Source: Nymphaea colorata
Lineage: Eukaryota > Streptophyta > Magnoliopsida > Nymphaeales > Nymphaeaceae
Assembly (NCBI RefSeq): GCF_008831285.2
Contig: NW_022204507.1
Location: 1,550,001 to 1,614,000, forward strand
Reading direction: 5' to 3'
Length of the DNA: 64,000 nt
The position numbers were made by a program, and so were the translations under genes. Under the pieces are notes generated by a model. That model did not search any database. It had not been told where the DNA came from and saw only the letters and a list, made by a program, of their open reading frames with translations. Position 1 is the first letter of the stretch. Every line of letters begins with the position of its first letter. Positions 12,352-23,894 of this stretch are shown in pieces.

Positions 12352-14037
12352 GTAAACCAATGGTCTTTCTTTCTATCTCTTCCTCTCTCTCTCCCGTGTT
12401 ATTCCCCTTTCTGCCAGCCCTTTCTCCTGCACTCTCTCTCTGTCCATGCTCTCTGCTCGAGCCCTCTGCCCTCTGTCCCAGCCCTCTTTGCTCGCCCTCT
12501 CTCTCTATGCACGCCCTCTTCCTCCCACGCATCCTTGCATGCTCTCTCTCTGCCTGCACTCTCCCCTCTCCCTCATCACCCTCTGCCCATGCCCTTTCCC
12601 TCTCTTACAGCCCCTTTTACAACGACTGTGGGCCTCTTCTAACGACAGACCCCTCTCCTAAACCTCCTTTTCGCCGATTTTGATTCTCTTATCGCTGTTT
12701 GATCGGATTTCAGCTTGGGGACGTGTTCTTCCCCCTCATAACAGTGGCTAGAATGCATTGGTGGTGGAGGCAACGATCAATTTTGGGCATTGGCACTTGA
12801 TCAAACGATTGAAGTGGCTGCCAAGAACATTGCGGCAGTTTGGACACTAAAATTGGTGTGAGCAAGGCCTAATCGAGCCTAGATTGTTGTATATTTGTTG
12901 TTGGAGCATGTATAATTATTAATGGAGCATGCTAGATTTCAGATTCGATGTATTAGAATGTTTGTTAACGACGTTACTATTTTGGGGAAGGTCTAGGACT
13001 CATGTGGAGGGATGATTATCCATGTCTACAATGATCTTATAAGCATGATGAGTTGATTTTTGAAGCAATTAGGAAGCATGGTAGAGATTGTATTGTTGTG
13101 GAGAACGTTAGAATCGTTTTAGCAAGCTTGGGAAATAGGCTTCTATTGATGTACATATGCGTTGTATGTTGAGAATCTTAATTACGGGGAAGACGCCTCA
13201 ACTAAAGAAAACTAATGAGAAATGTGTTAGTGATGGATTGATTGAAGCATTGAGTTTTGACATTTGGTGACAACATCAAGAAGTTGGGAGGAGGCCTATT
13301 AAAGGGCTTGTAGGTTGACACTACCCGTTGACACCCTCTTGAGGCGATGACATGCCTCACTAGTTATATTTTTTATTTGTATACATTGTAAAGCAAAACA
13401 AGTAGAGAACTTACCATTTGATTATGTTTGTAGGTACACCGGGCACGTCAAGTAGGCCTTGAGCAACGTGGGTGGGTTGTAGTTTGAGGTTGTTTAGTGG
13501 ACGCGCAACAGGTATGCAGCATTCCAGGCAATTCCCTGCCTGGGGCCTATTTGTGAATGTGTGTTCCAGGATCATTGGATCCTCAGATTGTGATATGATT
13601 GAATGATTGTAATGTGTTTGAGTGAATGTATGCATAAGAATCAATGTCTGTGATTAGTTTTGTTTTTTTGTTAAATGACTACGCAATTGCATGTGCATGC
13701 TAGAATTGATAACTGCGTAGGACAGAAGAGGTGGGGTATCGAGTCGAGTGTCTCCTCGACCCCAAGCGTGCATTAGAAAGCATCCTAGAATGATAATTGC
13801 CTAGGACAGCTACGAGCCAATCACGGATCGAGGCTACTCTTCGTAGTTTGACTAAGTTTTGAAAGATATGACTGACCGGTGTGATTGTGAATGTTGTGAA
13901 TTGTTGCATATACATTGCCATGGACAATGATGCAAATGAATGAAGTGAAGGGTAGTTGTACTTGTATTGTTATGACGGCTAGTTAAGACTGTTAATGTTA
14001 TGTGTAGCCCTCATGTGGAGGCAATTGGAGGTGGGGA

Positions 14038-14229
14038 GCACTTGTGAAGTGAATCAACCTCAGGAGCTAGCCAGTCATGTTGTGAATGATTTTTCATGTG
14101 ACAAGTTTTGTTTCGGAAAACTATTAGAAGCTTGTTTTGAAAATTGTTATGCATTTACATGTGCATGCTAGAATTGATAACTGTTTAGGACAGATGAGGT
14201 GGGGTATCGAGTCGAGTGTCTCCTCGACC
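14038..14229 (+). repeat. 192-bp direct repeat, left copy
   Basis: It starts GCACTTGTGAAGTG and ends TCTCCTCGACC, and is identical base for base to 14,622-14,813. The two copies flank the insert at 14,230-14,621. Because other duplicated parts of this LTR have diverged, perfect identity means a recent event. Confidence 0.95.
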
Positions 14230-14621
14230 TCGATAACAGTCACAAAGAATACATATAATACCAAAAAGGCACTAAGGCCAAGTGAAGAAGAGTAATACTC
14301 ATTCAATAAACAATATAAAGGCTGTAAAACACAGCTTATCCTTTACAAAGACTGTTACAAGGATATTTATAAGAGAGAATAAGAAGAGATGAGCTAAACT
14401 AGCCGTTGGGCTAGTTCCAACAGCTCTTAATAGAGCTGTTGGAACTGCCAACGGCTAGTTTGGCAGAAATAATAAAAAAATAAAAAATAAAAAATAAAGA
14501 GAAAAGAAAGAAATAAACTAAATCCTAAACTAATTCCTAACTAATCCTAAACTAGCTCTTAACTAAGATAATACCTAATTAAGAGATAACAACAATAAGA
14601 AATCATATTTCTTAACAGGGT
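14230..14621 (-). mobile_element. 392-bp insert, probable small LTR fragment
   Basis: On the minus strand the insert starts TGTTAAGAAATATG at 14,617. It contains a TATAAATA box-like motif and T-rich runs, and ends near CTGTTATCGA. TG start, TATA box and size suggest a copia-type solo LTR whose far end is not clean. It is absent from the matching place in the other LTR copies. A 60-bp hairpin lies at 14,399-14,458. Confidence 0.6.
14399..14458. repeat. long hairpin (inverted repeat)
   Basis: Two arms of about 28 bases face each other around a TAAT loop. An outer 11-bp stem CTAGCCGTTGG and an inner 15-bp stem AGTTCCAACAGCTCT pair perfectly, with a small bulge between them. It lies inside the 392-bp insert. 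Confidence 0.9.
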
Positions 14622-14813
14622 GCACTTGTGAAGTGAATCAACCTCAGGAGCTAGCCAGTCATGTTGTGAATGATTTTTCATGTGACAAGTTTTGTTTCGG
14701 AAAACTATTAGAAGCTTGTTTTGAAAATTGTTATGCATTTACATGTGCATGCTAGAATTGATAACTGTTTAGGACAGATGAGGTGGGGTATCGAGTCGAG
14801 TGTCTCCTCGACC
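14622..14813 (+). repeat. 192-bp direct repeat, right copy
   Basis: This is identical to 14,038-14,229. The base context just left of it (GGGT before GCACTTG) matches the ancestral LTR sequence, as in GTGTGGGTGCACTC near 15,097. The context of the left copy does not. The right copy therefore seems to sit in the original place. Confidence 0.95.
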
Positions 14814-16123
14814 CCGATTGTGCATTAGAGATATCATAGAATGATAATTGCATAGGACAACTATGAGCTATCACAGATCGAGACAACTATCTGGGATTTG
14901 GCTAAGTTTCGAAAGATGTGAATGATGTGTTTGATAAGGTGTAAGTGCTTATGAATGTGAATATTGTGAATTGTTGCATCTGCATTGTCATGGGCAATGA
15001 TGCAAATGAATGAATTGGAGGAGTTGTTCCCATACTGTATGACGGCTAGCTAAGAATATAAGGATATGTATGGCCCTTGTGTGGAGGTAATTGGAGGTGT
15101 GGGTGCACTCATGAAGTGTACCAACCTCATGAGCTAGCCAGTCATTTTGTGAATGTGCAATTACAATGATAATAATGAAAGAATAAGAGATGAAAGACCA
15201 GTGGGATGTGGCTATGTGTTTGGGAGTTGTCCCACCTTCGCCACTGGTCTCGCCTATTCGGAGTACAGGTAGTGGAAGGCCCCAGGGTACTGTTGTGTGA
15301 TGTGCTTGGAGCGTTGGGTTCCCGCCTTCCCAACCTGGGTGTCCTAGGAAAGGCTGAGTATCTCTCCTTGGAATTCACACACCCATGGATGAGTGCTCTA
15401 CCGCTGCAGTGGATGAATGGATCCATACTGTTATGGGCCACCACAGGGGTTGTCTCTCGGCTATGGGCCGCCTATGGTGTGCACGTGCCTGTGTTTGCAT
15501 CCACAGGAACTGTCAATTCACTAAAGCTAATGAAAATGAAAGTTTATGATTGATGTGTGTGTGAATCGAAATGGTGTTATCTTGGTCATTGAGTGGCCTT
15601 TACATGTTGTAGTCTATGTGAGGGGCTTTCTTGGCAAATGATGTGACTATGCCCTGACACGACATGATGATGATTTGTTTTATGATTGTATATTCTCATA
15701 TTTGAGCCCTACCTAAGAGGGTTTGAGGTTTTCCTGGCTTGTTACCATACTGCGAAGGCTAAGCCTTCAGTTGTTTTTTTTTTTCAGGTTTTGGTAGACC
15801 CGGGGCAGCAGGTTGAGCAGATGGCTTTACTCACATCCTACTTTGGAGGTTTTGGGTCGTTTGTTGTGCTGGCGCGTCATGTTTTGGGTTACATTGATGT
15901 CTTGTTGTTGTTAGGCATCAATCATATGGTTTGGGGCATTTTTGTCATACACATTGATGTACTTTTGTATCAACTGAAATTGTTAGATAAATAAAAGTTT
16001 GCCCCTTTGTTTTGAATTGCTTGGCTCATCTCATTTTGAATTGTTGTGTCGTCGCACCTCAATGTTTTATGTTTAGTAGAAAAAAAAATTTGAGGGTCAA
16101 AAGGGTTGGGGTGTGACATTTTA

Positions 16124-16400
16124 ACTGGACCAGCCTTCTTTTGGAAATCCTTGAGGATGTCAATACTTGTTCTTGTAATTGTTATACACTGAAAGATCAA
16201 ACGAAGATTGCCTTAATCATAGAAATAAAAGATTCCCCAAATGTCAATATTTGTAAAATAAGGAACAGTCATAAGAAAAATGACTGATTCCCTAAAGTAC
16301 CCCCCAAAAATTTTGAGGAAAAAAAAAATCTAATTCTTTTGGAGGGAAGACATTACAGTTAGTTACTTATCCCACTAAGCAAATGTGGTGCAAATACTAC
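16124..16400. other. AT-rich spacer
   Basis: No gene is seen. This is low-complexity AT-rich sequence between the solo LTR and the TIC110-like exons, probably former intron. Confidence 0.5.
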
Positions 16401-17735
16401 TTGTTTCTTAATTTCCTCAAGCTTTTTCCCAAAAGTCAGAGTGCATCGACATGTACTCTCAACAGCAGGACCATAGAAACAAATCTTCACATCTGGTGAA
16501 GGAACAAGAAGCTCAAGCTCTTCCTTGTCCTCAACATTATAGACCTATTCACTCCAAGAATACAAAGCAAAAAAATGTTACTTGCTCATGGAAGCTAGAT
16601 ATAAAGTATCAGAAGATCTCAGAGAGAGTGCAATATTTCATCCTAGCTGCTGTTAATGAACTTCATACCTTCGCATCAAGTAAATGCTCTAAAGTGTTGA
16701 TGCATTTAGTGTAGTTCATCTGATGGGAACCACCTTGAAGGGAGACAAAACATACAAAGTAAATGCAAAACCACAAACTTACTCTTGATGTAACTGACAT
16801 AAATAAATTAATATATACAAGGAAATTAAAGACATAATGGCTGCTACGGCAAATCATTTTAGAATTCTAAAAGTAAAACTGCATATTAGTGCAAATAATT
16901 GGAAAGTTTAAACAAACAACCAATACATTCATTGATGACAAATATATACATGCATGTCCTATATATATCTAGAAACTTTTCCAAATGTCCACCTTTACAA
17001 CATCTTCTCTGAATCCCCCCATATAAACATGGGGGTTGGGCTGACCTGCAATTCTAAAATTACAAAAGATGCCCTTACAAAATACATGGAGGAATCTTCG
17101 GATGAAAGAAATGGATCAAAATGCAGTTCACTGCGAAGGAAAGTTTCTTTGCTAGTTGCTCTCTCCAATTCTCCTTGAGAAAATGCTTTTGAAAGCCGTC
17201 TAAGGTAGAATACAGAGAAAACTTCAAGCATAATCCTTTCGGCTTTAGATTTGTTTAAACCAAATATATCCTTCAAATTGTCCAAAGCAGTAAGCTGCAT
17301 GTAGAAAAAGAATAAAGAAAAAGGTTAGAAAATTATAAGCACAAGCAAGGAAGCTGCAACTAAGGACCTCCATCTATTTGCATAACCTACAAATGTTTTG
17401 GACATCTATGAATCCAGAAACTGCATAATGTAAACTCACGTTTTTTTTTCTTCAATATGCCCATTATAGAAAGCTTGCATTAAATTTGATCGAAAGAAGC
17501 TTCAGGTCATCCACTTTTCCATCCATCATGTTTACCACCTAAAACAAGAATAAATAGTAGTGACCAGAAATTGCACACTAAGAAAACCACCAGATTCAAC
17601 AGCTTCAATTATATAATTGTAGAACACCTTTTTTTTTGCCTGAAGTGCTAGATTCTGCACTAGTAATTTATGATCAAAGGAGAGATGGACACTGGCACTT
17701 ATGGCATGAACCTCCAAAGTTGCCTCACCTATAAG
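16401..17735 (-). pseudogene. TIC110-like gene fragment, five exons, frameshifted
   Basis: Five exon-like blocks with good splice borders read in order on the minus strand: 17,735 to about 17,628 or lower, 17,538-17,440, 17,294-17,079, 16,719-16,669 and 16,544-16,401. Their order and spacing follow the middle of TIC110, the chloroplast inner-envelope import scaffold. One block has VHLSFDHKLL, the next MDGKVDDLKLL followed by AFYNGHIEE, then LKDIFGLNKSKAERIMLEV with RLSKAFSQGEL and SELHFDP, and last VKICFYGPAVES and FGKKLEEI. The second block needs a one-base frame change, and its direct frame meets TAA. Similarity is from memory and partial. The N- and C-terminal parts and the transit peptide are not seen. 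The fragment is diverged and probably a pseudogene. Confidence 0.58.
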
Positions 17736-20233
17736 CTGTACAAAATAACAATAATCATTATGAAAATAAAAGAAAGAAACATGAAATTGAAAGAGGAATA
17801 AAACCAAAGTCAAAAGAGTATGACAGTAGGCAAAGAATAATTCAAGCACAATTACCTCCATTCTTCAAACCAACCAGTAGTTTAGTTTCTTCTCCCTGCT
17901 GAAATAACTGATTGAAGACACTCGGTTAAGATGGAATAATGGGCCAGGCTTAATCACTTATCCCAATTGATATGCATCTCTTGAGACAGAGAAATGAAAT
18001 TCGTCACACTCAACATGAGTTGACTAGGTTCGAGGAGTTTTATCTATTCCATGAATGGACTAATGGTTTGGTAATGGAATGGCCAACATCTTTCAAGGCC
18101 AAAGGGGATTGGGAATGAAATGACAAACATATTTCAAGACCAAAGGAGACTGGTTAGTTCCTCCTATGACTAGTGATGTCAAGTTTTAGTTTGAAATAGT
18201 TCAAAAATGGTCAATTTAACTAATAAGCATGAGTGCTCGTGTTGTACAAATAATATGGCCTTCATTTACACATAGCACCTACGTACAAGCATTAGGATTC
18301 ATTTCGCGTCAATGTCATCAAATCTCTATAAGGGATGCCTTTCAATTTCCAAAATATGAACATAAATGAATCATCATAAGCATCTTAGGTAATAAAAAAT
18401 AGGAGAAGATATTGACCCTAGGACCGCACATCTACCAAAGATTTTCACATTCAATTTCTACGAGTTCAGCCTTCATGCCTTTCATCTCTTGGCAAACACC
18501 TTTTGCTTTTTTTTCCTCTTTTTTTTTCTTTCTCTTGCATTCAGCTTTTGCCTTTAATTTTTTTTTTCTTGATTTTTTTTAGGCCAACCTTCACCTTTCA
18601 GGGAATACCTCACCACCCCAAAGGCTACTGTGAAGCTCCACCGCTTTGGTGGTTATGTGTAGCTTTATCGCGTAACCAACCCGCTTCACCTTGCCGGTTT
18701 TTGATGAGCCAAAGGTTCACAAGTCGTTATCTTCGTGGTATAGACATAAATCACCTATATGCCTACCTGGTACTCTTGATTACTGACCCAGAGGAATGAC
18801 TACACAAGCTCCGAGCCAATCTCTCAACTCTCATTTTGCTACCTACCAAGATCTTACAAAGCATTTTGGCTTCACTCTCAAGATATATTCCTGCTAAATC
18901 CTTGCAAATGCTTGATTACCAGAGTCAATAGCATTTCCTAGTCTCGACTTTCTCAACTTCATAGGACCTTTCTTTACTGCTCATATTCAGGATCTTTTCA
19001 ATTTTCCTCTTCCATTGTTTGGCAACAAAAATTTGAAATTTTATCCTTCTGCTCAATGAGGTACTAAGAATAAAGAAAAGCCACATAATTGTGTGAGAAG
19101 ACACTTTTAAAATGTTTTTAAGTAGAACTGAAAATTATCACTTTTACAAAAATTCTTAACATCAAATGGTGTATCACCAAGAGGAAGGAATTCTACTTTA
19201 AAGAAGAGGGTGAATGCAAAATAGCATAGGTTGGTTGGATAGAAAAATGAACTTCACCAACTCTCCTAGGGACTTCTATACGAAAGGTTGGTTTAATAGT
19301 GACGATTTTCCATAAATGTTTGAGTCCTCAACTGATTGAAAGTTTTACAAATGGTTTAGGTTAAGCTCTTATTTTTCCCAAAGGAAGCCTGGGATAAATC
19401 AATCCTATGTGACGGGTTTTGTAAAATCATCAAGTGCATGATAATGACAACTACGGGATTGGACTCTGTTAGACTCTAAATGTATGACTATCCAGCAAAA
19501 TTTGATCAGTCTTGTGCCCTGGTTACATAAGGACTTTGCAAAATATGTTCTTGACCACAAACTAATAAAGCATTAGCAGAAAACATCCAAACACAATGTC
19601 GTCATACATGGAGGTGTCATGGACTTGACTTTATTTATGTCATCTACCTACTCCTTACCATGACCGTTTGCTGCCCTTCCTTTTGCATGATATGTTGGCT
19701 TGCTTCCTGTTTGAGATATCTATGAAACGCCTGAACCAAGCTACACCATTTAGAGAACTGATTTTCATTCGTTGGCTACAAATGATAACCCTAGAGTTTA
19801 GCTTCTACCCTGTGAAACATGACCAAGCGACGAGGCGAATCTCAAAACTCTTGAATCCAGGTTAGAGAAAAAAATGATTAAGCTAACAAGTGAGGAAATT
19901 GTTTCGCCTGAAACAAACATAGACTTCCAAAATTTCCTATCCACAGCAACAACATACAACACTAACGTTCTTGACGAGCATGACAACTTAATTGAAATGA
20001 AGGCACCATACTTTATAAACACAAAAATCCCTGAAGAGACCTCCAGTCCATGTTAGTTGATGAAATCAGAATTATATGCAACCGATCCACCTGATGCCTA
20101 CAACTGAAACCTGACCAAATTGTGGCACTAAAAATATCCCAATACCTGACCTAAAGCCGAAGTCAAGAGAATCAGCAAAACAAGGTACTCGATCAGCAAT
20201 CACAAAGTGGATTGGGGAAAATACTTGCAGATA
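17736..20233. other. stretch without a recognised gene
   Basis: It holds copy 2 of the dispersed repeat (17,930-18,085) and, at 18,480-18,800, a T-rich run followed by a GC-richer block that I cannot assign. A minus-strand patch at 17,935-17,868 ending in GGAG|GTAATT could be one more exon of the TIC110-like fragment. The rest shows no coding signal. Confidence 0.4.
17930..18085 (+). repeat. dispersed repeat, copy 2
   Basis: This is the partner of 9,295-9,470, in the same orientation, with shared blocks ATAATGGGCCAGG, ATCCCAA and CCATGAATGGA. A second partial echo (GGAATGGCCAAC, then GGGAATGAAATGAC) follows directly at 18,075-18,150. Confidence 0.6.
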
Positions 20234-20889
20234 CTATGATATAAGTTTTCCCCATGCACTTGATGATTCCAAATTAGGTGTCCTTTTCATTGACATATTA
20301 TTCCATGTCGATGGCACTGTATTCAATTTCTCCAATGCAGAATCTATAAGCCACAATAAGCAAAATGGAAAAGGATGACGGAAAGCCGGTTTTCACAATT
20401 ATCGTTCTCCCAAGTGGCACATGTAGAACTCGGGATACAAACCTAGTGAAGGAGGTGGCATCGCGACTGGTTTGTCGACCGCGGCATCTGGATTGGAAGC
20501 TAGGGTTTCAGCCGGTGCCGGATCTTCCATAGAACCGGTCGCCGGGTCAGAGGGGAGCTGGTATCGTGAAGACGACGGTGCCAATTCCTTCGAGTTGGGC
20601 ACATCGCCCCTCGGTGCGACCGGCACCTCTTTTGGATGAGAGTTGTCCGCCTGATTCCACCAATTCAACCCCCAAAGAAAAACAAGTTCTCCGCCTGATT
20701 CCCCAAAATCAAGCCCTGAAGAAAACAACCCCCTAAGAAAACCACAAAACACATAAATGAGATGTTGGAGTCGACAACCCTCTTTGGGCAAGGTTTGCTT
20801 CATCTGAATACCTTGAGATGCTTGCTTTTTGGTGTCGGTGATGGCATAGAAAGCTTCGCCGATAAAGGGCTGCGCCTGGTGGAAACCAT
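20234..20889 (-). pseudogene. N-terminal fragment of an FHA-AAA ATPase gene
   Basis: Three exons fit phase to phase on the minus strand. Exon 1 (20,889-20,812, 26 codons) starts MVSTRRSPLSAKL, the hallmark start of plant FHA-domain AAA-type ATPases. Exon 2 (20,650-20,443) starts ADNSHPKE and is Pro/Ala-rich. Exon 3 begins at 20,343 and reads WNNMSMKRTPNLE then SSAWGKLIS, just before the FHA domain of that family. In exon 3 a TAG stop replaces the expected Gln codon at 20,236-20,234, and the frame decays after it. No AAA module (Walker A/B) is present anywhere in the window. The copy is therefore a truncated pseudogene. The exon 2 acceptor lies in a tandemly repeated stretch (20,642-20,695). 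Confidence 0.65.
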
Positions 20890-22422
20890 GGCTCCCTTCT
20901 CTTATCATGTTTCCCTCTCTCCCCTTTCTCCTATTCCTTCTCCCCCACTTTCCTCCTCTCTGAGCGGACGTCAGTCGCTCTTCCTCTTTCTTGTCTTCCC
21001 GAAACGGCAAAAGGAGAGAAACAAAAAGAAAAAAGCGGAAGGGTCGAATACAATGACAAGCCCCAATCCAATATTACAGAATGGATGAGGCGAGTGAGGT
21101 TGAATCCAACTTGGAAATGTGAGAAAAAAAAACAACAAAAAAGAAAATCGTCATATGATGTGTGCACTTGGATATGGTCAACCCAGTTCTTCGTTTTTCT
21201 TTTCCATCTGTTGTGGTCCAGTGGACTCAAAATGTTTCCTTAGTCGGTCGAGTGTGGTAAAGCGATAGAAAGGTTCTCTATTTGCGTTTGATATGGATCA
21301 AACTTATGAGTTGTATATCTCATAACAAGGATCTGGGAAATGACCCTTCCAATCAAGGGGGGCCATGTTATTAGAGAGATGTGTCTAGATGGCAGTCAGT
21401 TTTTGGATCTCTCTCGGTTGTATCTGGTTTAACAAAAGATTTAGCTTAAATATACTGTTTTGACAAATAGCAAATTTGAAAATGATCATTTATGGGCTGT
21501 TTGACAAGGCCGGAATTGCATAATTATGTAAATAAAATTTTCTTTTTTCGAGGAAATGGGAATTGAATCCTCAAACAAAGATTTTATGTTTTAAGATTAT
21601 AATTTCATTCTTGAATCAAAATTTAGGAATCGTGATTCTATTATGAGGGGTGGAATTATGATTGCTTAAATTTATAATTTATTCATCTTTCTTTGAGCAC
21701 ATGTCATCATGGTTTTATTTCATCAATTTTATACTTTTAATTGTGATTTTGTCAAAAACATTATTTTCAAAATTAGACTCAAAACTCTATACCATCAAAT
21801 TAAAAATGAAACTAGAACTAGAGTTTTCATTCAAATTCCAGTTTGAAGTGCCATCAAACACCCCCTTATGATCACCACTATCTTTTAAATGCATTGATCT
21901 CAAGTTAGAAGGGATGAGATTTGATCTGAGATCTATGAACTTTAAGACGCAAGGCCTACAAACAACATAATCTTTGCATAGTGCACATACACATATATAT
22001 TTATAAAGTTTGTACATTATACATATATATAGTATATATACATATATGCTATATATCTATGTATAAATATTCATACATACGTATAATATATATACATATA
22101 TGCTAATGTATATACGTACGAATGTATATATTATGTACATATATATATGTACACATAGTGTTGTGTAATATGCGTATACACATGTATAATATAATATATA
22201 TAATACATACAATGCATACATAACACATATATGGTATTATACATTGTACATATTTATATATAGATATTAATACATGTATGTAATATATATCTATATATCA
22301 TTGATCTCAAGTTAGAAGGGATGAGATTTGATTTGAGATCTATGAACTTTAAGACGCAAGGCCTACAAACAACATAATCTTTGCATAGTGCACATACACG
22401 TAGATATTTATAAAGTTTGTAC

Positions 22423-22470
<48 letters not shown>

Positions 22471-22499
22471 TATATATATATATGCATATATGCTATATA

Positions 22500-22557
<58 letters not shown>

Positions 22558-23894
22558 TATAGTATTGTGTAATATGCGTATACACATGTATAATATAATA
22601 TATATAGTATGTATAATGCATATATATCTATATATCCACACATAATGTACATATGTACGTACACATATAAAACAAATATGTACATATATATGTTAGATGT
22701 ATATGTACATGTATACAGGGGCGGAGGGAGAGGGGGCCCGCCTAGGCCATGGCCCCACCCAAACCAAATGAAAGAAACAAAAGTACAGTGTAAAAATTGA
22801 AAAAAAAAGTTGCCTCATGTATTTTTTTGAATGTGAGTTCAGTTTGGCACTTCAAGCATAAGAGCTCACCCAATAATTTATGTCACCGATTATAAAGCTA
22901 GAGTAATTAAAATCACTATCTGACGCTCCATCGTAATTCAAAGTCACCACATTTTTCCATGAGTTTGCCTCTTCCCACATGGAATACCAACAATATCCAT
23001 GCAATTGGTTCAGCGAGATGATACTTTGTCATCTAATGTTCTAGAGCCAAAAGTGCATGTTTATCAACTCTAGTGAATCTGGAACAAACAAAAAATTACT
23101 CCATGAACAATCACAAATATCAAACCACCAAGTAATCTGTAATCGCTGGTGATATATGCAGTTTAACTTCTAGTATTTGTGCATAACAATCCCAACCCTA
23201 AGGCACAAGCCTCTTTACAATGAAAAATGTCTCAAAATTCTCATATGTGCTCCCACAACTTTGACATGGAACACTAAAATTTTCAGTTAAACGAAGAAAA
23301 AAGATCTCAACAATTACACTTGTAACTGGCATCTTTACGAGGAATAGAAACAAATCTCAAGAGGCCACGACATGCTCAGCTTGAACGGCAAAACTCTTCC
23401 ACCTTTCCCTGCTCAAACGCCCAACATGAATACACCAAAACTTCACTGGTTGCCAAAAGCCAAATTTTCTTTTGATTCACAACAAAATACTATCTGGAAC
23501 TTGCAGCTGTACTGTACATACTTATTGATCGCAAATTCTTTTTGTGCCCCAGTGGAAAATGAAGCAGCTTCAATCAATATTATTTACTATCATAATATTT
23601 CCTGTATGAGGTGATGTGGGGCACATCTGAATCTTCATTTCATTCACATGTGAACCTTTTTTTTTTTACAAAAAAAAAGTGGATCTTCAATCATGGAATG
23701 TAGTGAGATATCCATCAATAAATTTCGTTAAGGAAACCTCCATCCCATTCCACCTGTAGGTAGTGCAGGTCTGCAGTTTCCAAGTGAATGACAATGGAAC
23801 AAATGCTAATCTGAGAATTGCCATGCATTTGGTTGTTGCATCAGCAACTTGGAGCATACTGGCAGAAAATAGAAGCTGAATGGGACCTTTTCCT
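20890..23894. other. stretch without a gene; AT arrays and a Tip100-like end
   Basis: From 21,892 to about 22,700 there is a 407-bp tandem duplication rich in TA arrays. At 22,716-22,760 the sequence CAGGGGCGGAG followed by GC-rich DNA resembles the terminus of Tip100-type hAT elements, and a related motif (GGCGGAGCCAAGGGG) occurs at 38,060. The rest, 22,760-23,890, shows no coding sequence I can recognise. Confidence 0.45.
21892..22700. repeat. 407-bp tandem duplication with TA microsatellites
   Basis: Unit 1 begins at 21,892 and unit 2 at 22,299, both with CATTGATCTCAAGTTAGAAG or the same with one base changed. Both also share GTGTAATATGCGTATACAC, at about 22,164 and 22,567. Within the units long TA and TATG arrays differ in length. 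Open frames of alternating Tyr and Ile here are artefacts of the TA repeat. Confidence 0.85.

Larger units (their letters stand above)
12118..16123 (+). mobile_element. solo LTR of the Del-type gypsy family with TTTTA target duplication
   Basis: The LTR proper is 12,123-16,118, beginning TGTAACGCTCG and ending GGTTGGGGTGTGACA. It is flanked by TTTTA at 12,118-12,122 and again at 16,119-16,123, a perfect 5-bp target site duplication. No primer site, gag or pol is present, so this is a solo LTR left by LTR-LTR recombination. It is the same family as 2,964-5,945 but about 1 kb longer. The extra length comes from an internal duplication (about 13,690-14,060 and 14,745-15,140) and from a 392-bp insert flanked by 192-bp repeats. 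It lies between exon-like fragments of the minus-strand series. Confidence 0.92.

Noticed and set aside
12136-12683. Long Ser/Leu/Pro-rich open frames of up to 168 codons on the plus strand
   Set aside because: They lie wholly inside the solo LTR in CT-rich low-complexity DNA, overlap in several frames, and have no conserved content in the other LTR copy.
22408-22685. Tyr-Ile repeat proteins
   Set aside because: Direct translation of TA microsatellites. The same holds for 24,991-25,188 and 58,191-58,430.
21892-22700. Two-unit repeat considered as a CRISPR-like or satellite array
   Set aside because: Only two units of 407 bp with internal microsatellites; a simple tandem duplication in a plant genome.
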